Of a DNA stretch of 64,000 bases, positions 10,295 through 22,200 are shown piece by piece. The translations under genes were made by a program, and so were the position numbers. Position 1 is the first letter of the stretch; each line of letters opens with the position of its first letter. The stretch is from Heterohyrax brucei (taxonomy: Eukaryota > Chordata > Mammalia > Hyracoidea > Procaviidae). The stretch lies in assembly GCA_028571685.1 (NCBI GenBank), contig CM053140.1:218507323-218571322 (forward strand), in the 5' to 3' direction. The notes beneath the pieces were generated by a model. The model had not been told where the DNA came from. It searched no databases and saw nothing but the letters and a program-made list of their open reading frames with translations.

Positions 10295-13200
10295 CTGTGG
10301 GGCAGAGACCAGTAGAGTATTAGGGATTTGGGAGGGGTGAGGGCACACATGCAGGGCTGTGTGGACGTGCATCTGCGTAAGTGGAAAGGCACACAGTGCA
10401 AGAGGCTCTCCCAGACTCTCCCATGTTAATTAACTCTATTACTTAATATTTTAGCCCTGAGCAAGTCATTCACCCTCCTGGGACTGGTTATTACCTCCCT
10501 TTCTGGAGAATGCTAAGCAGTAGCCAGAAAACACCTAGAACACGGGAAGCCTTTAGTGAATGGGCTTTCCTATGAGATGAGCAGTCACAACTGGATAAAG
10601 CAATCAACCCAAATTCTCTCCAAAGGATGAACAACCATGGTTTTGATCCACCAATTAGCTATGAGCTAGGAATCCTCTCAGCTTACTATTTAAGAAGGAG
10701 CCCTGGTGGCAACGTACTAAGGATAGCATTTCAAACTCACCCAGATGCTCACTGGGAGACAGACCTGGTGATCTGGTCTCTTAAAGATTAATAACAGTAA
10801 CAAACAACCCAAACCCACTGTCACTAAGTCAATCCCAACTCATAATGACCCTACAGGATAGAGTGGAACTGCCTTAAAGAATTTCTAAGGAGCATGTGGT
10901 GGATTTGAACGGCTGACCTTTTGGTTAGTAGTTACAGCACTTAACCACTATGCCACCACTTTCCAAAGATTACAGCCTACAAAAGCCATGCCACCGTAAG
11001 TTAAAACAACTCAATGGCATATAACAACATTCTAAGATACAGCTAACCCAACGGAAGGCCATCTCTCCCAAAGAAAGTAAAATGAGACTCCCATTTCATT
11101 TAATAACATGAGAAAATATATATATTTGTATGATGAGAAAATCATACACCTCCACCAGGTGACTAGATTTAACATCACCAATAACCATCAGCAACTCATG
11201 TGCGTGTCTCCTGATACGATGCACAGAGAAGACGACGACAGTGTCTCTTCCATGGTGTTCCTCCACCTGGTATAAACAGCTCGATTACGACACAGCAAAG
11301 GTCAAGCCCAGAAACTGAGGGCCTGCCCCTGGACTATAAAAATGTGTGTCACATGACATCAGAAAGGTAGAGGAACATTTCCAGGTTAGAGAAGACTGAA
11401 GAGACACCTAAATGCAGTGTGTAATGCAGGATTAGATCCCAGATTTGGGGAAAGAAGAGATGAAGCTACAAAGAACAGTACTGAGGCAAATGGCAAAACC
11501 TGAATGTTGACACTATACTGGATAACGATACCAAATCAATGTTAAGTTTCCTGAATTAGATGACTATACAATGATTATGAGTGAGAATACCCTTGTTCTT
11601 AAGAAAGATACTCTGAAGTATTCATCTCTGTGACACACTCAGTGGGTTGGGAAACAATAAGCTTTTATTTTTAATGGAAGAAAAATGAAAAATTTTAAAG
11701 AGAATGAGAAGACAGAGTCCTCTCTTACAGATAAACTGTGCCCTAAATGCGTAATCCAGTTCAAATCCACCAGACGCTCCTTGAATACTCTGGAGGTCAG
11801 TTCTACCCTGGCCCCTAGGGTCGCCATGAGTCGGATCCGACTCGATGGCACTTGGCTGGCATGCGTAATCCAGAGATACTAATACTTCCCGGACAATCCA
11901 AAACAAGTACATAATACAGTAGTGACCTCTAGAAGGGTTGCCTTGCCAAGTCCCTGGGTGACGCAAATAGTTAATGCCTTCAACCACTAACTAATTAAAG
12001 TTGATGGTTTGAGTCTACCCAGAGATGCCCTGGAAGAAAAGACTTGGTGATCTATTTCTGCAACTCAAATTCCACTGAAAACTGCACAGACCAGACTCCT
12101 ACTGTGACACACATGGGGAAGGCCATGATTCAGAATGCACTTGATGGTAAGTGGGTTACATTTTCTGGCTGATCATTCCAAATTAGCCCAAAAGGTGATG
12201 CCATTCATTCCTAGAACAACGGTAACTTCAAACCTGTTGCTGTCAAGTCAGTTCTGACTCAGTATAAGGGTAAATCCAGAAAAACAGTTTTGTGACGACT
12301 ATTACACTATTAAAAAAACTTAAGTCTACTTTTGCAAAAAATGGCCTTTAATGCCAGGTTTCCAAGTTTCATCATTGGGGAATGATAGCAGAAGACAGCA
12401 CACTTCTGCTAGAGAAGCCTAAGTTCATGTTTGCCCCTCTGCACAAACAGGCAGATGCACACAGACTAGTCCCAAACATGAATGCCAAAGGGCAGAGGAC
12501 ACATCCCCACGAGACGACACCCTCCAGACTCACCTAAGTTATCTGCGCCTCTAGGAATAATCACATCAGCATACTGTTTTGTCTGTGGAGAAAGATGTTT
12601 ATAACATATTAACAGAAATTCAGGGATAAACTGGCCCATAGCCCTTCAGTAGACAATAGCTTAAGGGTTCAGACATAGTAACTGTTTACAGCTTCAGGGT
12701 GAAGGCATGCAGAAATTAAGGGAGAACTAATGAAATGCTTTTCTTAGTTGAAATGTGGATGTGAGAAAGGAGACAGGGTAAAAAAACACGTAATACAGGA
12801 AGATTTAATGATCATGTGTCTGAGGGAAAGTAGTCCAGATGGAACTATTAATTCAAACCCAACTTGTAATTCAATCTATTGTGAATTTTTATCCATTTTA
12901 TCTAAATCGAGAATATGCTTTAACTTGTTATGAACGTTTAACATAGTTTCAACTTAATACAACCTGCACAGACAACATGTGCTCTGAAACCAAGCACACA
13001 ATTGTCTCTTCACCACCAGGAAACACTAAAATGGTTAAAATGGTCAATTTCATGCTATGTATAGTTTACGTCTGTAATAAGGGAGCAGAATGCACAGTTC
13101 ACCTTGGTCTCGGTCTTCTACACAGCCTGAAAGGTGATGCCATTCATTCCTAGGACAAGGGTAACTTGAAACCTGTTGCTGTCACATCAGTTCTGTCTCA

Positions 13201-16200
13201 GCATAAGAGTAAACCCAGAAAAATAGTTCTGTGATGACTATCCCACTATTAAAAAAAGGCCACAGGAGTTGAAAACCTTCTTACTTTAACTTGCTGAGAT
13301 GTTGCGCACCATTCACCCACTATGTCCTGGTGTACAATACAGACAATGCCTTCAGTGCGCAGACGTCCTTACTCTGTGCTACGTCTACACCGAAACTGCT
13401 GAAGTGCAACTGTGTTAAGACGCACACTCAACTTGAACCAGAAGTGCAACTTCAGGGCTTACATGACAATAAGGTGGTCTCTTCTGAGCTCAGAGCAGGT
13501 GGACAGCGGCAAGGGTTAAGTAGGCCAAAACTTAAAAAAAAAAAGGAAACCTAACTAGATGAACTCGATTCTGACTCATAGTGACTACAGGACAGATCAG
13601 AGCTCTTCTACCGTTTCCAAGGCTATAAACCTTTGTGGAAGCAGGCTGCCGTTTCTTTCTTCCAGAGGAGTGGCTGGTAGTTTGAACTGCTGACCTTTCA
13701 ATTAGCAGTTGGGTAACTAACTACTGGCTCTACCAGGACTCCTTATTAAGTAGACACAACCCATAAAATGTCTAAATTTTATGACTCATTGCAAGTAACC
13801 CAAACAGCAGAGAACCTTACATTCAATAATTTTATGTCTTTATTATGAAGATTAAAAACTGGAGAGGTTCTCCTTAGCCCCTTCTCTTTCTTTCCCACAA
13901 ACTTAATCTTGTTAGCTGATCCCCTCCAGGGGAAAGAATGGGCCATCAAGGTTACTCAGGCTAACTGAGAAAGTCCACTTGTCCCTGTCTGTGACACTTA
14001 GCATCACAGACCTCTGGGTGATTCAAAAGGCTGAGTACTAACTAACCTTAGACATGACATACCCTCACAAAAGGTCTCACACCACACCATGATTCCACCA
14101 AGCAGGATAGGAAGACCTTGACTGGGAATCAGATAGCTAACCTAAGGTCTGGCAGGATCCTAAAATATCACCCCTTTCAAGAATGGCAGGATAAAGCTTC
14201 TGGAGACCAGAGAGTGACAGACAAAATGCCAAAAGCTACCGTTGCTGAGGATTTCTAGACAAAGAATCACCGAAAAGAACAAGATTCAAACTGGGGAGTT
14301 CTGCCAATTTACAGACCTTCATTTGTGTCATGAAATTCTACATATGGGTGACCAAAAAAAAAAAAAAAATCAGGAGCAGAACTCACTGGCAAGCAGAATT
14401 CCTCAAAGGCAGGCTTGACGAAGGTGATGTACTGGGATAAAATCTGTTCAAGGTCCCGCCCTCTTTCGCTGATGTCCCTCAATACTGTAAGAGAGAAAAA
14501 CAAGAATAAAGCCCATGCTGGCCCGTCCCGAGGCAGAGTGCATTCTCACAGGTGTATCACACGGCTCCACAGTCACTCTGAGTAATTCACAAGCCAGATT
14601 CCTGAGACATTTTACCAAGTGCAGGTCAACATTAGGCTGGGAGGGCGTGGAGGGGGTTAACATCAATACAGTCAATTGATGCTACAACAAACTGCGTTCC
14701 GAAACAAAAGGCTGCCAGCTGAGGCCAACGGCCCTTCTGTTCCAAGTCATATTGAACCCAAACAAGATTTCCGTGTGAACAAGAAGAAGAAGAGAATAAC
14801 ATAAGCCAGTCCTGGCAAGCTTAGCATAACTGGATGTGGAAGTCTAGCCCCAAGGAAGAGGAGCTTCCCGGGCCAAGGGTCAGGTTGCTAGGAGACCTGC
14901 TCCTTTGTTCACCTTGATTTTGTCCCCCTACACTTAAACTTACCTGCTGTTGTAAGTCCAGCCAACTAACACTGATGTGACAACTCATTCTTGTGTTCCA
15001 CCACACTCCAGCCGGATGGGGAGACTAGGGAGAGGATCCAGTTGTGATTGGTGATTCCTGACTATGCCAAATACTGAGCTTTGCAAACTGAAAATCACTT
15101 GGTGACAGATGAAAATACCATGGTTTAGGAACTGTGGGTTAGTGGCGTAAAAGAACCAAACTCACCAGCTTCTACCTTCCTTCTGGTCAGTTTTATTCAG
15201 GAAATTTAACAAAACACTTTTTCCTGATTTGTCAAAAAATGGGACAGACTGATAGCCTGAGGATCTGGAATCCTGACTCTGCTACTGTTATCCATCCAAT
15301 CTCTCTGAAACTCATCTTCCCCTTAGTAGGTAAAGAACAACAGAAGAAATAGAAGCTCCCACGTTTGGAAAGATATTCTCCCAAACAAAACAGCCCCTCC
15401 CTACAGAGATCATTTAAGTCTTATTACCACAGACTACTAAATCTTATTCCCTTCCCCCCAAAATTGTGTCACATCTGTCTACGTCATTTGTGATGGCCAC
15501 TCAATTCCTCAGCTGTTTCTCAGTTAATACGCTAAGGTATGGGGGTGTAAACAAATATAGGGAGTACTTGTGAACATTTCTAGAAACCATGTCTCTAAAG
15601 AAGTCTGTATCTTTATCCGTACACAGGCATGGGTGCAGAAAGGAGAGTGATGGGGAGGCTATCATGGCTTTGATTCAAGATGACATTAAATCTGCAAGAC
15701 AAGAAGGCTAGAAAACTGTCAGGAAGTCTACATTCCAGAGACTGAGATAGTCATGCTACTACTATCTTTTATTCCAGCATCTCAGCTATGATCAGTTTTT
15801 TTCACATGGCCCCTGACAAGTGAACAGGTTGGTCCCTAATGTGTCAAGACTTGCCCAGGAAACACCTCCTAACTGACTGCCCAGATCATCAGTAGGGCCA
15901 GGAAAAGGTTTGCTCCAGCACTTTAAGACTGAGTCCCAAGCAGTTCTGCCAGGGAAGCTTAGGCCAGGAGCCACACAGAGCTGCCACGTGGCTTACCCTG
16001 TTAGCCCTCAGAGTTCTGGCACAGGCACAGGTAGTTAATGAGCTCACCATGGCTAAAACACACATTGAGGGTGGCCTCTAAGTTTTCACATGTCTCCAGA
16101 TAAAGTCAAAAGAAAAACGGCAACCAGAGCAAAAGGGTATCAGAGCTGGGAAAAAACAAACACATGTTCACACTTCAGCAGCTTTTTCTTAAAAAGGCCT

Positions 16201-19200
16201 GCAAACACTCAGTGCTGGGTTTGTTTTGCAAGACATGCTTTCCACAGAACTGCTGAAGGCTTTAACATTGTAAGAACCTTTTTCATTTTCCCAATATACA
16301 CTCGCCCCCACACATCCACACATCCATACCCACACAAATGATTTCAAATAGCTCTCCTACCACCCTCAGCCTAAGCCTTCAGCTCTTTGTATCTGGCCAG
16401 ACTTGGTAGCTTCATCTGTTATGTCATTCAAGAGGAGAAAATGTATACACAGAAAGCAGGCACAGCAGGCGAGTCACTGTGAATCTGCTATGTAGTCCAA
16501 AAGCCACTATTTACTCCATCATTCAGTGGGCATGTACTGCAGGGCCAGACTGATGTGGGTTTGAGTCGAGACTAACTACACAGTCTGTGACCCTGGACAA
16601 TGAGCTCTCTGAACTTCAGTTGCCTTAACTGTATAATATGGACAATACTTTCTTGAGCATTGTGCTCTCGTAAAGGACTGTCTGCATGGAACCAAATGAA
16701 CAACAGTAACTCAGACGGTTAGACAGGAAGCTTTAGGGGGCAATAAGCGTACAAAAATGGCGGAGGAACAATTTGGAAAAGGAGCATGAGAATGGCTGCA
16801 CAACTTGAAGAATGCAGAAAGAGCTGAATGGTGTTCATGTTTTGTTATGTATAATATAACTTCAACAACAAACACAATTATTTTAAAAAATAACAATAGA
16901 CACAGCAATAAAGGAATACAGGTAGATGCATGTGAGTTGCTTCAGCACTCAAAAAACTGAAGTTTCCAAGAGGATTACACCAGCAACAGGACCTGAAGAA
17001 GCTTTAGGAGAGTGACTACTCTCCTCACAGAGTAGGCCAGCCTAGTGCTGGGCAAAAATCATGAACTCAGGTCAAATTCAGCTGAGAGGGGGACAGTGAG
17101 AAGATGGATTCCTGTAAAGCAGCTAGAAGACTGGGGCCTAGCGATGGAGAGACAGAAGGGCCCAAACAGTACATGGAAACATATCAGTAGGGAAGAACAA
17201 ACAGGAAAGACCGGAAGAGGGATCATACTACCGTTCCCGCCCTGGAAAGGGAACAGAAAATGGGATTGACTGCTGCACAGACTCTGAGAACACACTAAAT
17301 TGAAAAGTACTACCCACTCAACAGTATATTGGAAGAGTCATACACCACAACCAAGCGGGATTTATTCCAGGAATGTAAGGATGCTTCAACGTTACAGCAT
17401 CAATCAATATAATACACCACATCAACAGAACAAAGGAAAACAATCACACAGATGCAGAAAAGGCACTTGACAAAAGCCAATATTCTTTCTTGACGAAAAC
17501 CTGAAAGAAGACTAGAAAGGCAATACCTCAATATGATTCAGGGCATATATGAAAAACCAACATTATACTTTAAGGAGAAAGACAGAGCTTTCCTCTTGAA
17601 ATGGGATGTCAGGCAAGGGTGCTATTCTAACTGCTTCTAGTCAGTATGGTATTAGAAGTTTTAGCCAGAGCAATTTTTAAGATAAGATAGCCAAACTGGA
17701 AAAGAAGAAATTATGTCTATTCACAGATGATGTGATCCTAGAGACACAAAATTTCAGTGTCCAAATGAAACTTCAGAGCTAATGGAGGAATTGGGCAAAA
17801 GTTTCAGGGTACAAAGCCAACAAACAAAAATTGGCTGGGTTTCTATACAATAGCAATAAGAAATACGAAGGGGAACTAGGGAAATAATTCCATTTACAAT
17901 AGCATCGAAGAGAAGAAAACACCTTGAAATAAATCTAACCACGGATATGAATGCCTTATCCAATGAAAACTATAAAACGCTGCTGAAAGAAATTAAAGAA
18001 GACTTGGAAAAATGCTCCATTTCCATGGATTCGAAGACTTAATATTGTTAAAATGTCAATAGAGTTGGCCCTCTGCATTCGAAGGTTCTGCATATGCATA
18101 TTCAATTAATCACACATCAAAAGAAAACAGATGAAACAAAAAAGTTTCCAAAAGCAAAACTTGAATTTGTTATACAGAGAGCATTATGCTGAACCCATTC
18201 AAAAGAAATGATGTGCAGGCATACCCTGCTGTAGCCTCCCACCATTTCACAGGTCCTGAGTTCCCAAAACTCTGTTTAAACATTGTTCGCCTCTCATCTT
18301 GTCATTGTTCCCTAAACAATAACAGCATAACAATGATTACCAGGGCATTTACATTGTACCAGATATTATTAGTAATCTAGATTGTTTAAAATATGCTGGA
18401 TTGCACAGGCTATATCAACTACTACACATTTTATATAACCAACTTGAGCATCAGCGGATTTTAGTACCCACAGGGTGCCTATATGCAACCCTTACACATA
18501 CTGACAGAAAATGGCAGACTAAACACATGTCTCCGTAATTCCCTCTTGAAACCAAGGCCTGAACTGATAACTAAACGGAGCCTTCTGGAAACCTAGTGAT
18601 CCCTAGGACATGCTACAGGGCTGTCAATTTGGACTACATACCACTGAACGGGAAACTTCTTCTCTTTGGCAGATTCCCCACCCTTGTTGAGTACTGGCTC
18701 TCATGGTCTGAAGGTAACTCGCCATTTTAGCCTTTTTTTCCTGTCTGAGCCAGTGGGCACAACTGGGGCTTAACTGGCAGCAAAGCTCAGATGCACTGCT
18801 AATGGCATCAGCAGGCAGAATGGCCACGTTTTGAGAGCTCAGCTCTGGACTCTGAGCACATATGCCCCCTCCACCCTCTCCTTCCGAACCTCTGCCACTA
18901 AATCACTTGTTCCATATCAGGTGAGAGAGCTTGTGTGGGGTGCCATCTTGTTCAACTGGGAGGCAGAGTTACCCAAATGGAGGCCCCAGCAGGACCTAAT
19001 TCCCAAGCTGGGAGGCAGTGCCTGCCTGGGGAATGCTTGTCCAGCAGAAGAGCAGTGTTTTTCACAGTGTGGCCTTACAGGCGGAGCCCAGCAGCAAATA
19101 ACAGCAGAGCAGTAGTCTTTCTGTATTTTGAATTAGTTTACAGCATCTGGAGGTGGATACAGAGGTGCTTACTTTGCCAGCTGGCAAGAAGCACTTGCAC

Positions 19201-22200
19201 ATCTGAAAGCCTAATTGATCTTGGAAGCTGTCTGATACCTTTTACTTTTCAATATAAAACTGCCTAGAGAAATACCTGTGGTGCATCCTGACAGCATCTC
19301 TTCCAGCCTGTACTGACTCACATCATAGGGTCAGATGACGCCCTCCCAGTGACTCTATAAGTAGGGCTGGGTCTTTGCCAATCAGAAGTTAGAGCCTGGT
19401 ACCCCAGAGATTCTACTGGACCCAGTCACTGGAGTACATAGAGGTGACTGGTGATCACCCTCCTTTTCAGACTGAGCTTTAGATCCCTTTAAGGTAACAC
19501 CAGAGAAACAAAACCACCTCCAGATGCCCCCAAAGCAACAAACTAGACAGAAACGTAAAGGAAAATTCACCTATGGCTCCAGAAGGCCCCCAAATGGAAG
19601 AACCAAAGAACTTCTTAGATGAAGAAGCCCTTCTGAAACTATCAGAGGGCAAGTACAAAAGGATTATATAGACAGCTCTTACAGATACTGAGGGATAACT
19701 GTACTACCAAAAATGGTCTATAAATTCAATACAATCCCAATCAAAATTCCAAAAGCCTTCTTTACAGAAACAGAAAAATCAATCCTCAACTTTATATGGA
19801 ATGGCAACAGGCCTCAAACAGCTAAAACAATGTTGAAAGAGAAGAACAAAGAGGACTCACCCTTCCTGACTTTAAAACATTATACAGCTACAGTAATCAA
19901 AACATCCTGGTACCGTAATAATGCTTTCTGTTTAAAAACAAAAAACAGCTTGATACTAGCCTAAACACCTAGACAAAGAGAATAACAGGATTTAGAGTCC
20001 AGACTGTTTTACTAATTTTTTGACAGTGGTACTAAATCCATTTGATGGAGAAAGAAGTGTCTCTTCAATAAACAGTGCTGGGAAAATTGGATTTCCACAT
20101 TCAGAAAAACAGGATCCATGCCTCATACCACAAAGAAAAACAGATTCAAAATGGATTAAGAAATTAAATGGAAAACCATAAAATTCTTAAAAGAAAAGGC
20201 AGGAACAACACCATCAGGCGCAGCTTTTATCAATGGATTATCTAATGGAATAATAAAAGCACAAACAGCAAAAGTCAAAACAAACAGGACCTCACAAAAA
20301 TTAAACACTTTTTTCCATCAAAAGACTTGACAAAAAAAAGTTAAAAGACAACCTACCAACTGGGAAGATATCTTTAGGAACCACAAATCCAGCAACCACG
20401 TAATAACTAAAATATATATAAAACCTCAACAACAGAAAGACAACCAAATTATAAAACGAACAAAAGACTTGAAAAAACATTTCACCAAAAAGGACAGTCA
20501 AACCGCCAGGCCATTAAACACATGAAATGATGCTCTGAGTCAGCAGCCCTCAGAGAGATGCAAATTAAAATTACAAGATACCATTCTACTCCCACTATGG
20601 TCTCCATTAGTCCTAATCTCCTAATTGGCAAAGGGTTTGGTGTTTTCCTTGGCTTAGGATGATTTAGAAAAAAAAACCAAACATTGCTGATAATGTGTAG
20701 AAACTGGAAATCTTACCCATAGCTGGTGGGAATGCAAAACAGTACAGGCCCTGTAGAAAATAATGTGGTGATTCCTTGAAAAAAAAAAACTAAAAATGAA
20801 ACTATCATATGAACCATAATTCTACTCCTAGGTATATAACCAAAATACTTGAAAGCAAAGGCTTGTACACTCATGTTCACTGCAGTACTATTCACAACAG
20901 CTATAAGGTGGAAATAATCTAAACACTCATCAACAGACGAATGCATAAATAAAATGTGGTATACGCTGATACAATGGAATCCTACTCAGACAATAGGAGA
21001 AATGAAGTTTTGACATGGACAGAGCTGGAAGACATTAGGCTGAGTGAAGCCCATCAATCACAAAAGGACAAATACAGTATACAACCTTATGTAAAAAGAT
21101 AAACGTATACAGAATAAAATTTATTAGTGGTTACCAGGGCATGAGGAAGGGAGAGAAGGTAGATTAATGATGATGGTGATAGAAATATTCCATTGACTGC
21201 AGAGTAACCATATATTGGAAGCACTTTATGGTTCTATACATCTATAGGATATCATCCTGCTGATCTCTGGCTGGAGGAAGGGGAGTGGACGGAGAGGAGA
21301 GGAAAGGAGACCGTTGGGAGGATGAGACATGTATGGAGCAGAGAGGAATAGTGTGCAGTCACCGGGCAGGGAGAGCAGTGGAAGCTGCATATAGGGGGGC
21401 ATGTAAATTTACATGTGAATGTACATTTTCACTCAGTTATGTTAAATAAAAAAAAAAAAAAAGAAAGAAAGAAAGAAATATTCCATTGATTAAGGATAGG
21501 GTTGCATAGCTGATACTGTAATGCTGTCAATAAGTTACATACTTGTAAAAACTGAATTCACAAAAGTTGTATGACATATATTTATAACAGCAATAAGAAA
21601 AAAACAATAGCTGCTGAGGCTGATTATGTATAAGCAAATACCTCATGCAATTTGGTTCCCTGGTTTGGCGGTTCAGGGTCATGGTTTCATGGGACAACCT
21701 GGTTAACTGGCCAACAATGTGTTTAGGGCCACTATCTCCTAGTTCACTCTTTAGTGCCTGGGGTCTTAAAAGCTTAACAATTGGTTTCTATTCACTTACA
21801 GCACCAGAGGAAGAACAGAGAGGAAAAGGAAGAAGATATGGAGTGTGTGGCTAACTGCTTCCAAGAATAACTGCTTCCCTTGCCGCGAGATCAAAAAGAA
21901 CTGGATGATGCCTGGGTAGGGTACAACTGCTGAGCACTTTGATCAAGGATTTCATAGAAGAATCTTCATAAAAACGGGGAAAATACAGAAGAGAATTTTC
22001 AAATTCTCATGGACTCCAGACTTGCTGGACCAATGGAGGGTAGATAAACCCCTGAAACTACTGCTCTCAGATAATCTTTAAATCTTAAACTAAAAATCTC
22101 CCATGAAGACTTCTTAAAACCAAAAAAAGTTTAGCTTAACAAGTAAACATTGGCCCTGAGCATTATGCTCTCCTATGAACTATCTATGTGGGATCAGCTT

